Shown here: positions 25,769 to 33,878 of the stretch, piece by piece
Layout of the letters: each line of letters begins with the position of its first letter
How positions within the stretch are numbered: position 1 is the stretch's first letter
NCBI GenBank assembly: GCA_022848865.1
Contig: JAJISE010000009.1
Span: 1 to 53,500 of the forward strand
DNA from: Candidatus Thermoplasmatota archaeon
GTDB taxonomy: Archaea; Thermoplasmatota; Thermoplasmata; RBG-16-68-12; JAGMCJ01
DNA length: 53,500 nt
Direction: 5' to 3'
Notes under the pieces: generated by a model
Databases searched by the model: none
The model's input: the letters and a program-made list of their open reading frames with translations, nothing else
What the model was told of the DNA's origin: nothing
Translations under genes and position numbers: made by a program

Positions 25769-26553
25769 TGCATCCTCTCGTCCACGTCTTCGGGCGCACC
25801 CGCGAAGGCAATGAGGGCCTCTTTCTCCATGAAGTGAAGGTCCGCGGGAATGATCAGGCAGTGAAGGGGCTCCCCAAGGTCCATGCCCAAGAGCTTGCCC
25901 ACCCTATCGCATCTGGCTACCGCATCAGGAGAGCCCACCTCCGAGACGACGCACACGACCGTGTCCTCGATGAACGCCTTCTTCTGCTCTTTCCCTTCCA
26001 TTTTCAGGAGGTGGTCCAGTGCCTCCTTCGCGCCCATCCCCCTGCCATCCTCGCCTAGGTCCAGGAGAATCAGCGTGTGCAGCCCCATCATGCGGTTCTC
26101 GTGGATGACCTCGTACGGGCTCGTGGGGAAGAACTTCTCCTGCGGGAACGGGAGGCTCGTCGTCCTGCCGAACTTGTACGACTGAAGACCGACCAGACCA
26201 GCTGCGGCCGTCAGGATCGAGACGCCGTACACTATTCTCGTGGGTATCCCCATCTTCTTGGCCCTGAGCCTCAGGTCGACATGGGTCGTCGCGGTCATCG
26301 GATCGCCTCCGATGAGGAGTCCCACGCGCTTGGATTTGGCGGCCTCGAGAATGATGTCGCCCTTCTCGACATCCTCCCGGCGGAGGACTCGGATCTCCTT
26401 GCCGATAAGGGATTCGATGCTTTCCCGAGTTGCGCCTACGAGCTTGGACGTGTAGAACTCTGCGAAGAGGGCATCGCACGAGCGGGCCTCCTCCATCCCG
26501 TTCACCGTCATGTCCTTCTCATCGAAGAGTCCCAAGCCTATGAATATTATCAC
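25765..26553 (-). CDS. dphB: Diphthine synthase
   Basis: 262-aa SAM methyltransferase that trimethylates the 3-amino-3-carboxypropyl-histidine of elongation factor 2 during diphthamide synthesis. It has the tetrapyrrole-methylase fold: FIGLGLFDEKDMTVNG at the start, LLIGGDPMTATTHVDLRLRA, YGVSILTAAAGLVGLQSYKFG, and a C-terminal HCLIIPADLHFMEKEAL. GTG 26553 is the start; TTTTATC centred about 26 bases upstream on the minus strand suggests a leaderless transcript. Length is typical. Confidence 0.96.
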   Translation of the reverse strand: MIIFIGLGLFDEKDMTVNGMEEARSCDALFAEFYTSKLVGATRESIESLIGKEIRVLRREDVEKGDIILEAAKSKRVGLLIGGDPMTATTHVDLRLRAKKMGIPTRIVYGVSILTAAAGLVGLQSYKFGRTTSLPFPQEKFFPTSPYEVIHENRMMGLHTLILLDLGEDGRGMGAKEALDHLLKMEGKEQKKAFIEDTVVCVVSEVGSPDAVARCDRVGKLLGMDLGEPLHCLIIPADLHFMEKEALIAFAGAPEDVDERMH

Positions 26554-26654
26554 GTTGGGTTAATGGTCTGTCTGGATGATAAAATTGAGGGTTGAGAAGG
26601 GTGAGGGGAATTTATAAGGGAGGATGGAACAATTATGGATTGGAGGATGTCTCG

Positions 26655-26879
26655 TTGAGGAAGAGTAAGAGAGTGTTGATGAGCTTTGCTTTTCGTGAGG
26701 GCATTCTGGTTGGGTTGCTTGTGTTGATGTTCTTCATCGTTTTCTTGATCGCGCTGATATATGTGGTGTGGAGCGGAGATGGTGGAAATGCAATGTGCTT
26801 GTTGTTCTCGTTCTTGTGCAGCATCGTGATAGTCATTCTGGCAGCGATATCATCCCGTAGTGGAGGGAAGAGCGGTTAG
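26655..26879 (+). CDS. Small two-helix membrane protein (orphan)
   Basis: About 74 aa with two hydrophobic segments (ILVGLLVLMFFIVFLIALIY and MCLLFSFLCSIVIVILAAI) around a short polar loop, a basic N-terminus and a basic tail. No family is recognised. TTTATAA at 26611-26617 predicts transcription from about 26640, GGAGG sits at 26642-26646, and TTG 26655 follows 8 bases on. This makes TTG the best start, although the frame is open to 26592. Leucine is coded mostly by TTG, unlike the CTC/CTG of its neighbours, which may mean foreign origin. Confidence 0.55.
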   Translation: MRKSKRVLMSFAFREGILVGLLVLMFFIVFLIALIYVVWSGDGGNAMCLLFSFLCSIVIVILAAISSRSGGKSG

Positions 26880-26954
26880 CTCTCTTCTTTGGGAATTCAC
26901 GTTGGCATTCCATTGGATAGATAATAAATAGAATCTCTCCCATGATATCGCCAG

Positions 26955-27956
26955 ATGAAATCTCTGTTCTTGGTCGTCCCCAAGGCCAAAGGTGAGGCCA
27001 TTCGCAAGAGCCTTCTGGACATGGACGCTCTGGATAAGGACTTCAAGATTGAGTCCGACGTGGAGAATGTCCTTATCCCGGTAACGAGAGAGATTGACCT
27101 CGGCTTCGAGCTTATCGAACGGGAGGGCAGGGCAATCGAGAGGAGACCGAGGTCCTACAGAGAGCTCGTTGATGTGCCTGAGGAGTTGGAACGTCTTCTT
27201 CCAGCGTCATTTGACGTGATTGGTGGCGTGATCGTCATCAAGCTAGCTGAGGAGCTCGTCCCGTTCTCGGACGAAATCGGGCGGGCCATGACGGCGGCAT
27301 ACAAAGGTGTCAGAACCGTGGCGCTCGACGAGGGCGTCAAGGGGGAGTTCAGGATCAGGAAGTTGCGGGTCATCTACGGGGATGAGTCGCTCAGGACGGT
27401 CCACAGAGCGCACGGAGTGAGCCTGGAGGTGGATCTCTCGAAGTGCTACTTCTCCCCAAGGATATCGACGGAGACGTGGAGGATCGCCCAGCAGGTGGAG
27501 GAAAACGAGGTCGTCGTGGACATGTTCAGCGGCGTTGGACCATTTGCCCTGACGATAGCGAAGCACGCGAGGCCCGCCCAAGTGTACGCGATCGACTCGA
27601 ACCCGCACGCGGTCCGCTATCTGGAGAAGAACATCGCCCGCAACAAGGTCCTGAACGTAAGGGCGATCCTTGACGACTCGCGGGCCGCCGTGGAGAGGAT
27701 AGAGGGCGCGAGCAGGGTGATTATCGACCTGCCACACTCCTCGATGGATTACTTCGCACCGGCAATCAGGGCGGTGGAGAAGGGGTTCGTGCACTACTAC
27801 GAGATTCTCGAGGAGACGGATGTCAAGGACAGGATCGAGGACCTCGGCACGACGGCCAGAGACGAGGGCAAGTCCATTCGCCTGGCGGGGACCAGAAGAG
27901 TGAGGACGTTCTCCCCGTCCGAGGCGCACTTCGTCTTCGACCTGGAAGTCCAGTAG
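26955..27956 (+). CDS. Trm5-like tRNA (guanine37-N1) methyltransferase
   Basis: 333 aa. Archaeal Trm5 methylates G37 next to the anticodon with SAM. Family marks: FDVIGGVIVIKL, VHRAHGVSLEVDLSKCYFSPR, motif I VVDMFSGVGPFALTIAKHA, AIDSNPHAVRYLEKNI, and the catalytic-region VIIDLPHSSMDYFAPA (the NLPxxS position). The short N-terminal region before FDVIGG resembles the D1 recognition domain. GATAATAAATAG about 27 bases before the ATG suggests a leaderless transcript. Trm5a and Trm5b subfamilies are hard to separate by eye. Confidence 0.9.
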   Translation: MKSLFLVVPKAKGEAIRKSLLDMDALDKDFKIESDVENVLIPVTREIDLGFELIEREGRAIERRPRSYRELVDVPEELERLLPASFDVIGGVIVIKLAEELVPFSDEIGRAMTAAYKGVRTVALDEGVKGEFRIRKLRVIYGDESLRTVHRAHGVSLEVDLSKCYFSPRISTETWRIAQQVEENEVVVDMFSGVGPFALTIAKHARPAQVYAIDSNPHAVRYLEKNIARNKVLNVRAILDDSRAAVERIEGASRVIIDLPHSSMDYFAPAIRAVEKGFVHYYEILEETDVKDRIEDLGTTARDEGKSIRLAGTRRVRTFSPSEAHFVFDLEVQ

Positions 27957-27977
27957 GGGTTGTACCTCAAGAACGGT

Positions 27978-29177
27978 CTAGCGGGTCGAGTTCAAGGCCG
28001 CCCATGTCATCCTAGCCGCATCCGCGCTCTCCCTCACGTCGTGGGCGCGAACGATGCTCGCTCCGTTCTGGATGCTCATCGAGAGCATGGCGAGACCTCC
28101 GCTGAGCCTGCCGTCGACGTCCTTGTCCAGGACCTTGCCGATGAAGCTCTTGCGGGACGCGCCGACAAGGACCGGCAGACCGAGGCTCTTGAACTCCTTC
28201 AACCGCGAGATTATCTCCAAATTGTGTTCGGCGGTCTTTCCGAAGCCGATGCCAGGGTCGATGATGATGGATTCCCTGCGGATGCCTTTCTTCTCGGCCC
28301 GCTTGATCCTCTCCCTGAGAAAGCGCAGGATGTCTGCGACGACGTCGTCATAGCGGGGGCTTTTCTGCATCGTCTTGGGAGTTCCCTGCATGTGCATGAT
28401 CACGATGCCCGCCTCATGCCTGGCCACGACTCCGGCCAGTTCCGCCCTCGTGAGGCCAGTTATGTCGTTTATGATGTGTGCCCCCATGTCCAGGACCTTG
28501 CTCGCGACCCGCGGCTTGCACGTGTCGACAGATATGAGGACATTCGCATCGTCGATTATCCCCTCAAGAACGGGAACTATCCTCTCGAGTTCCTCCTTGG
28601 CGGAAAGGGTGTCAGAACCAGGGCGCGACGACTCCCCGCCGATGTCGAGGATGTCCGCTCCCTCCTTGACCAGCTTCTTCGCATGGGCTATCGCCACCTC
28701 CGCGTCCAAGAACTCGCCGCCGTCCGAGAACGAGTCGGGTGTGACGTTGATCACGCCCATGACCAGCGGGCGGTCAATCCTCAGTTGCCTTCCCCCCGCC
28801 TTCAGCGTGAACGCCCCCTTGGAGTAATTCTCAAGAGTCTCTTCAATCTCTTCGGCAATCCTCGGACACTCGAACGGTTGCATCGAGAGCTTCCTGGTTG
28901 CCCGCTCGAGCTGCTTGACGGTGCCCATGAGGAGCACGTCGGTCTCCTTGCGGGTGAGGGCAACCGCGCCCTTTGCGACCGCAGCTTCACCGCCCGCGGA
29001 GAGCATCTCCTGCTTGAGGATGTGCGCTTCCTTGACGCCCACTCCTTCGAGCCTGATCAGGGCATGGAGAGCCTTGGGGGTCATGATGCTCACGCCCTCG
29101 GGGTAGACGCCTATGTCCCTGAATCGCTTCCTCACCTGCTCCTCGGTCGAGAGCTCGACCACCCTGGCATTGAACAT
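27978..29177 (-). CDS. folP: Dihydropteroate synthase, with N-terminal extension
   Basis: 399 aa. The C-terminal 270 residues are a full dihydropteroate synthase TIM barrel: MGVINVTPDSFSDGGEFLD, GADILDIGGESSRPGSDT, ISVDTCKPRVASKVLDMGAHIINDI, VIMHMQGTPKTMQ, DPGIGFGKTAEHNL and the end motif RAHDVRESADA. This step joins the pterin to aminobenzoate in folate or pterin biosynthesis. The first 130 residues form an extra domain also seen in archaeal versions. It shares an overlapping divergent TATA region with thrS. In the opposite strand a 429-codon frame lies over this gene; it is not coding. Confidence 0.94.
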   Translation of the reverse strand: MFNARVVELSTEEQVRKRFRDIGVYPEGVSIMTPKALHALIRLEGVGVKEAHILKQEMLSAGGEAAVAKGAVALTRKETDVLLMGTVKQLERATRKLSMQPFECPRIAEEIEETLENYSKGAFTLKAGGRQLRIDRPLVMGVINVTPDSFSDGGEFLDAEVAIAHAKKLVKEGADILDIGGESSRPGSDTLSAKEELERIVPVLEGIIDDANVLISVDTCKPRVASKVLDMGAHIINDITGLTRAELAGVVARHEAGIVIMHMQGTPKTMQKSPRYDDVVADILRFLRERIKRAEKKGIRRESIIIDPGIGFGKTAEHNLEIISRLKEFKSLGLPVLVGASRKSFIGKVLDKDVDGRLSGGLAMLSMSIQNGASIVRAHDVRESADAARMTWAALNSTR

Positions 29178-29212
29178 CGTGTTGCCATCTCGATGCCTCT
29201 ATTTCTGAGTTG

Positions 29213-29226
29213 TGTTTTTATAGAGA
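29213..29226. promoter_or_regulatory. Shared divergent TATA region for thrS and folP
   Basis: TGTTTTTATAGAGA carries TATA-like cores on both strands. On the plus strand it is centred about 27 bases before the thrS ATG (leaderless). On the minus strand CTATAAAAAC lies about 43 bases before the folP ATG. Confidence 0.6.
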
Positions 29227-29245
29227 GATTTCTTTCTACTTGTGA

Positions 29246-31087
29246 ATGAAGGTACTGTTCATCCACTCCGATTTCATGAGGTACGAGGTGAAGGACAAGA
29301 CGCGGTTCGCCGAAGAGATCTCCCCTGGAGAGGAAAAGGGAGAGGTCAAGGAGGCTCTCGTGGCCTTCCTGACCGTCGAGAAAGGTGATGAGGGACAAAT
29401 CGAGGAAACTTCGGCGGCTGCGGTAGAGGAGATAGTGACCACCGCCGAGAAGGTATCCGTCCGCACAGTAATGATCTACCCCTACGCTCATCTCAGCTCT
29501 TCACTCGCGGGGCCGAGCATGGCGAAGAAGGCCCTGGAACTGATGACCGCCAGTCTGCGGGACCGGGGCTACGATGTGACGGCACCGCCCTTCGGCTGGT
29601 ACAAGGCGTTCGTCCTCTCATGCAAAGGGCATCCCCTGGCGGAGTCGTTCCGGGAGATAGAGGCGGGCGAGAAGGCGGAAAAGGTGGAAGAGACGGCGGA
29701 AGAGGATTTCCTTGTTCTCACGCCAGAAGGGAAGGAGTTCGAGCCCGAATCGTACACGGAAGGATCCGAAGCGTTCCAGGTATTGATGAGGAAGGAGGCC
29801 CTCAAGGAGGAGCACAAGGCCGCCGAGAAGCCCGCCTATCTGCGCCTGTGCAAGAAGTTCGGGATGGAATGGGAGCCCATGAGCGATGTGGGCCACATGA
29901 GGTATAACCCGAGGGGCGCCATCATATTCGACCTGTGCGCGGACTATGCGACCGCGGTGGTCAATTCGCTGGGTCTGCCAGTCATGCAGGTCAAAGGAAC
30001 GAACATGTTCGATCTCTCGGAGCCCGCGGTATCGGAACACGCGGAGCTCTTCGGTGACAGACTATACACGATCGAGACCAAGAGGCGATCCTTCGTGATG
30101 AGGTATGCCGCTTGTCACCAGCAGTTCGCAATGATCAAGGACTGGAACTTCAGCTACAAGCAACTCCCTTTCGGCGCGTTCGAGGTCGCGGATTCCTATC
30201 GCCTCGAACAGTCTGGTGAGACGATGCTCGCATTCAGGGTCAGAAGGATGAACATGCCGGACCTTCACGTCTTCTGCAGGGACGACGAGGAGGCAAGGGA
30301 GTGGCTTCTGAACCTGCACGACAGGATCATGCGGGAGGCGAAGGACCTCGGAAGGGATTATGAGGTCCTCATAAACGTCTCATCCAGAGAGGCCTACGAG
30401 AAGGAGAAGGAGCTCATCCTCGAGATCTTGAAGAGAGAGGAGAAGGAGGGCCTCATCCACTTCTACCTCAGCGGGAAGAACTACTACTGGACCGTGAACA
30501 TCGAGTACGTGATCATGGACGCGATCAAGCGGGAGAGGGAGATAGGCACGGTCCAGATCGACGTGGGAAACGCGGAGAGGTTCGGCATGAGCTTCGCTGA
30601 CAAGGACGGGAAGAAGCGCTTTCCGATCATACTGCACTCCGCCATGTTGGGGACCATCGAGAGGTACATCTACATGGTCCTGGACACGGCTGTGAAGATG
30701 GAGGAAGAGGGAAGAGTAGGACATCTTCCGTTGTGGTTGAACCCCGAGCAGGTGAGGTTCGTTCCTGTCTCGGACGATCATCTCCAGAGGGCTTCGGACC
30801 TCGCCAAGGAACTGAGGAAGGGCTCCGTCAGAGTGGGTGTCGACGATACCGGCGGGTCTGTCTCGAAGCGGGTCAGGGACGCAAAGACGAACTGGATTTC
30901 CTACGTGATAGTGATCGGCGAGAAGGAGATGAAGGGAGACCGGCTCGTCGTATACGACCGCGAGCGGGACGAGAACAGGGAGATGACCCTGGGTGGCCTC
31001 CTCGGTGAGATCGAGAAGAAGATGGAGGGAAGGCCCTTCCGCCAGATGTACGTTCCTTCAGAGATCAGCAAGAGGCCTCAGTTCTGA
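29246..31087 (+). CDS. thrS: Threonyl-tRNA synthetase, archaeal type
   Basis: 613 aa. It charges tRNA-Thr. The N-terminal archaeal editing domain (about 1-145), related to D-aminoacyl-tRNA deacylases, begins MKVLFIHSDFMRYEVKDKTR and includes YAHLSSSLAGP. The class II catalytic core carries motif 1-region RYNPRGAIIFD, motif 2 SYRLEQSGETMLAFRVRR and motif 3-region PIILHSAMLGTIERYIY. The anticodon-binding domain ends with MTLGGLLGEIEKK. The transcript is probably leaderless from the TATA at 29213-29226. It is a single complete gene, not the split catalytic/editing pair of some crenarchaea. Confidence 0.97.
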   Translation: MKVLFIHSDFMRYEVKDKTRFAEEISPGEEKGEVKEALVAFLTVEKGDEGQIEETSAAAVEEIVTTAEKVSVRTVMIYPYAHLSSSLAGPSMAKKALELMTASLRDRGYDVTAPPFGWYKAFVLSCKGHPLAESFREIEAGEKAEKVEETAEEDFLVLTPEGKEFEPESYTEGSEAFQVLMRKEALKEEHKAAEKPAYLRLCKKFGMEWEPMSDVGHMRYNPRGAIIFDLCADYATAVVNSLGLPVMQVKGTNMFDLSEPAVSEHAELFGDRLYTIETKRRSFVMRYAACHQQFAMIKDWNFSYKQLPFGAFEVADSYRLEQSGETMLAFRVRRMNMPDLHVFCRDDEEAREWLLNLHDRIMREAKDLGRDYEVLINVSSREAYEKEKELILEILKREEKEGLIHFYLSGKNYYWTVNIEYVIMDAIKREREIGTVQIDVGNAERFGMSFADKDGKKRFPIILHSAMLGTIERYIYMVLDTAVKMEEEGRVGHLPLWLNPEQVRFVPVSDDHLQRASDLAKELRKGSVRVGVDDTGGSVSKRVRDAKTNWISYVIVIGEKEMKGDRLVVYDRERDENREMTLGGLLGEIEKKMEGRPFRQMYVPSEISKRPQF

Positions 31088-31135
31088 AAAAATAGAAGGG
31101 GGGAGGAGGTAATCGTGAGTCCCCCAAAAAAAGAG
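31088..31135 (-). terminator. T-rich terminator region after ftsZ
   Basis: On the minus strand, downstream of the ftsZ stop, there is a T7 run (31126-31132) and later a T5-6 run (about 31088-31092). Between them GGGGGA and TCCCCC can pair. T-runs are the usual archaeal termination signal. Confidence 0.55.
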
Positions 31136-31149
31136 GAGGAGGTTTATCG

Positions 31150-32199
31150 TTATCTGACTATTGAGATTCCGTGAGTGAGGAGGGGTTCATCGTCATAGAT
31201 CACTTGTCCCGCTGAGGGGCTGAGGAGGTTTGGCGAGTGCACGCCCGTGATTATGCTCAATACCCTGATTACGCCCGCGAAGTTTTCGTCCACTCTCGCC
31301 CCGAAGATTACGTTAGCGTCCGGGCTGAGCTGGGAGGATATCCCGTTCACGACCGAGTACGCGGTCCCGATCGAGAGGTCCGGTCCCGATGTGAGGTGGA
31401 TTAGGGCCCCGCTCGCATCAGAGTAGTCGATGTCGAGGAGAGGGTTGTTGAGCGTCTCCACGATGACCTGCTCTGGGTCGTCGGCGCATTCCTCTCCGTA
31501 GAGGATGGTCGCGGTCTGACCCGTCGACATCATCGTCTTGACGTCGGCGAAGTCCAGGTTAATGAGCGAGGGTAGAGTGATCGTCTCTGTTATTCCCCTG
31601 ATGACCTCCGATATCAGCTGGTCCATCACGCAGAACGCCTGCTCGATGGGGAGGCTGGGAACCATCTTCACGAGCCTGTTATTGTCGAGAACGATGACGC
31701 TGTCGCAGTAGCGGCGGAGCTTCTCGAGGCCCTCCTTCGCGGCCCTGCACCTTCTCTTCTCTGCGTCGAAGGGAGTCGTCGCGATGGCAACGACTACGGA
31801 TCCCATGCTCTCGGCGAGCCTTGCAACGACCGGTGCGACGCCTGTGCCCGTGCCGCCTCCCATTCCCACGGTGATGAAGGTCATGTCCGCCCCGCTGATG
31901 AGCCTCCTGATGTCGTCCTCGGCGAGCAACGCGCAGCGCTCCCCGACCTCGGGGCAGCCACCGGCTCCCATTCCTCGGGTAATGGATCTGCCGATGAGGG
32001 CCTTCTTCTCGGCTTCGATGCGGTCTATGTGCATCTTGTCCGTGTTGATCGCGACTGTCTGGGCACCGTGAACGCCAATCCGCATTAGTCTGTCCACGCT
32101 GTTGTTCCCTGCGCCACCGCAGCCGACGACCAGTATCTTTGGTTTTCCGAAGTCTACGCTCATGTCGAAGCTCCTTGCTTCCTTGACTAGATGATCCAT
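31150..32199 (-). CDS. ftsZ: Cell division protein FtsZ
   Basis: About 349 aa. Tubulin-like GTPase that forms the division ring. It begins the fold with KILVVGCGGAGNNSVDRL. The GTP-binding T4 loop is GMGGGTGTG near residue 112, and the T7 region NLDFADVKTMMSTG is near 215, with the catalytic aspartate. In the loop normally GAGGDPE the aspartate is Cys (GAGGCPE). I chose ATG 32199 because GGTGAG lies 9 bases before it; the frame is open to 32247 across a strong hairpin. A double ribbon-helix-helix regulator lies 88 bases upstream on the same strand and may be co-transcribed. Confidence 0.95.
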   Translation of the reverse strand: MDHLVKEARSFDMSVDFGKPKILVVGCGGAGNNSVDRLMRIGVHGAQTVAINTDKMHIDRIEAEKKALIGRSITRGMGAGGCPEVGERCALLAEDDIRRLISGADMTFITVGMGGGTGTGVAPVVARLAESMGSVVVAIATTPFDAEKRRCRAAKEGLEKLRRYCDSVIVLDNNRLVKMVPSLPIEQAFCVMDQLISEVIRGITETITLPSLINLDFADVKTMMSTGQTATILYGEECADDPEQVIVETLNNPLLDIDYSDASGALIHLTSGPDLSIGTAYSVVNGISSQLSPDANVIFGARVDENFAGVIRVLSIITGVHSPNLLSPSAGQVIYDDEPLLTHGISIVR

Positions 32200-32232
32200 A
32201 CCCATTATCTCACCGTTCGTTAGAGTGTGGAG

Positions 32233-32250
32233 GGAATGCTTGCGCATTCC
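32233..32250 (-). other. GNRA-tetraloop hairpin in the ftsZ leader
   Basis: On the minus (RNA) strand GGAATGC and GCATTCC form a perfect 7-bp stem closed by the tetraloop GCAA. It lies 34 bases before the ftsZ ATG and upstream of its GGTGAG site. It is not followed by a T-run, so a control element is more likely than a terminator. Confidence 0.5.
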
Positions 32251-32287
32251 TTCCGATGTGCATCCCGTTGTGTCGTTCCCTTCCGGG

Positions 32288-32605
32288 CTAGGCCCTTTTT
32301 CTTTCGACTACTTCCGACAAGCGTCTCCGGATATACTCCCGCACGGCGTTCCTAACGGCATCCTCAACGGAGACCGAGTCGCCGCTCTTCACGAGCTCCT
32401 CTAGGTTCACGACGTTTCCCTTCGGAAGCTCGATCGTCATCTTGCGGATGTAGTCGGGGGCGAACTTCTCGTCGATGAAGTTGTTGATTGCGGCTCTGAC
32501 GGCGTCGGATATTGTTGCGAATTGTCCGCTCTCCACTAGCGCATGGAGAGCACTCACCTGTACACTTGGCACCCTGACAGTCACTCTTTCTGATTCCGAC
32601 GCCAT
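32288..32605 (-). CDS. Tandem ribbon-helix-helix DNA-binding protein upstream of ftsZ (CdrS-like)
   Basis: 105 aa made of two ribbon-helix-helix domains: residues 7-46 (ERVTVRVPSVQVSALHALVE... SDAVRAAINNFIDE) and 55-96 (RKMTIELPKGNVVNLEELVK... EDAVRNAVREYIRRR). Each has the beta strand, LVxSG turn and DAVR helix of the CdrS/NikR class, so the chain is a built-in dimer. In haloarchaea the one-domain CdrS controls ftsZ and cell division; a similar role here is inference from position. ATG 32605 has GGGA nearby. A second ATG at 32656 lies 26 bases from the TATA box and would give a leaderless 122-aa form. Palindromic operators in its leader suggest autoregulation. Confidence 0.88.
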   Translation of the reverse strand: MASESERVTVRVPSVQVSALHALVESGQFATISDAVRAAINNFIDEKFAPDYIRKMTIELPKGNVVNLEELVKSGDSVSVEDAVRNAVREYIRRRLSEVVERKRA

Positions 32606-32625
32606 GTTGATTCCCTGTAGTTCGC

Positions 32626-32663
32626 GTCGGACACCACTTTCGTATTTGTCCGACATTTGTCGG
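32626..32663 (-). promoter_or_regulatory. Palindromic operator array at the RHH-ftsZ promoter
   Basis: Reading the minus strand, CCGACA-AA-TGTCGG (32650-32663) is a perfect palindrome. It shares bases with a second inverted repeat, GTCGGACA (32647-32654) and TGTCCGAC (32626-32633), separated by 13 bases. The repeated half-site is TGTC/GACA. The first palindrome covers the predicted transcription start, about 26 bases from the TATA box, where a bound repressor would block initiation. Confidence 0.75.
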
Positions 32664-32675
32664 TAATAGCGTATT

Positions 32676-32687
32676 CTATATAAATAG
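32676..32687 (-). promoter_or_regulatory. TATA box of the RHH gene (and probably ftsZ)
   Basis: CTATTTATATAG on the minus strand is the best TATA match nearby. It lies directly before the palindromic operator array and predicts transcription start near 32656. Confidence 0.7.
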
Positions 32688-32785
32688 TTTCTTATGCTCC
32701 CGCTGACGCAAGGAGGTGGGGATTCCATCACCGCAACGAGTCTGAACATTTTTTATCTTGTGAAGCATACACAACAGAGACCCGG

Positions 32786-33859
32786 ATGAGAACCGCAGAC
32801 CCGTACTTCGTGGATCGAGGCGTCTTCAAGAGGTTTCCCCAGAGGAACATCTGCTTCAGTCGGGCAGGGTGGGACAAGGATTTCACCGCATACGGCAGAG
32901 GGATATACGACAGAGCGGAATCGAAGATGGAAAGGGGACAGGAGGGGTACGCGAGAGAGGATTACGCTGCCATGTCGGCTGCGTGGTCCGTGCACGACAC
33001 CTTGCCCCGCTCAAGAGGTCTGCGGATGGGCGGGAGCCTGTCGGCCTATGCCCCGGCGTCCAAGCCCGCAGAGACTCACGCGGACCCAAAGAGGAACTCG
33101 GAGTTCATCAGCCGGTTCGCGAAGGACCTAGGGGCCGCGGAGGTCGGGACCACGAGCCTGAACTTGGACTGGGTATACTCTCATGATGCGGAGGGAAAGC
33201 CGCTGGACCTCGAGGAGTCCGTCAGTCATGCGATCGTCTTCCTTGTTCCGATGGACCAGAAGATGCTCGCTCGTTCGCCCGGAGTGCCCGCCTCCACCGC
33301 GGTCGGTCTGGCGTATTCCAAATGCAGAACGATTTCGGAGAGCATCGCGCGTTGCGTGGCCCAGCTTGGGTACAATGCTCATCCAGCCGTGAACGAACTG
33401 GCCCTCTCCGTGCCACTGGCAATAGATGCCGGGCTCGGAGAGTTTGCTAGGAACGGGTTGCTCGTCTCGGACGTGCATGGGATGGCGGTAAGGATTGGCA
33501 AGGTTCTGACGGACATGCCGCTGCAACAACACCCGCCCGCGGATCTGGGTGTGAGGGATTTCTGCAGGAGATGCAAGCGGTGCGCGGAAAAGTGCCCGCC
33601 CAAGGTCATATCCTTTGATGATGAACCTAGCGGGAAGACGTTCTCCATCTCCAACAACCCAGGAATCGTGAAGTGGTACGTGAACGTCGACCGTTGCTAC
33701 GAGTTCTGGTGCAACAACGGAACCGACTGCTCCAATTGCATTGTGTCGTGCCCTTTCACCAAACCGGATACGTGGCCTCACAGGCTGGCCCGATCGATCA
33801 TCAGAAGGACAGGTTTGCTGAACGGACTGTTCCTGCGACTCGATCGTCTCTATCAATGA
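32786..33859 (+). CDS. Reductive dehalogenase-like corrinoid/iron-sulfur protein
   Basis: 357 aa. The C-terminal third has two [4Fe-4S] motifs in RdhA style: FCRRCKRCAEKCPPKVISF, then KWYVNVDRCYEFWCNNGTDC followed by SNCIVSCPF. The tail RLARSIIRRTGLLNGLFLRLDRLY also matches reductive dehalogenases. The middle (residues 110-250) corresponds to the nitroreductase-like corrinoid-binding domain shared with epoxyqueuosine reductase. There is no Tat signal and no RdhB anchor gene next to it, so it is probably cytosolic. The real substrate may not be halogenated. TTTTTATC centred about 30 bases before the ATG supports the start. Confidence 0.85.
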   Translation: MRTADPYFVDRGVFKRFPQRNICFSRAGWDKDFTAYGRGIYDRAESKMERGQEGYAREDYAAMSAAWSVHDTLPRSRGLRMGGSLSAYAPASKPAETHADPKRNSEFISRFAKDLGAAEVGTTSLNLDWVYSHDAEGKPLDLEESVSHAIVFLVPMDQKMLARSPGVPASTAVGLAYSKCRTISESIARCVAQLGYNAHPAVNELALSVPLAIDAGLGEFARNGLLVSDVHGMAVRIGKVLTDMPLQQHPPADLGVRDFCRRCKRCAEKCPPKVISFDDEPSGKTFSISNNPGIVKWYVNVDRCYEFWCNNGTDCSNCIVSCPFTKPDTWPHRLARSIIRRTGLLNGLFLRLDRLYQ

Positions 33860-33878
33860 AAAGCGCCCCAAGCTCGCA

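Noticed and set aside
27960-29249. A 429-codon open frame on the plus strand
   Set aside because: It lies antisense to folP, which has full dihydropteroate synthase motifs. The frame is a side effect of GC-rich codon use and shows no domain.
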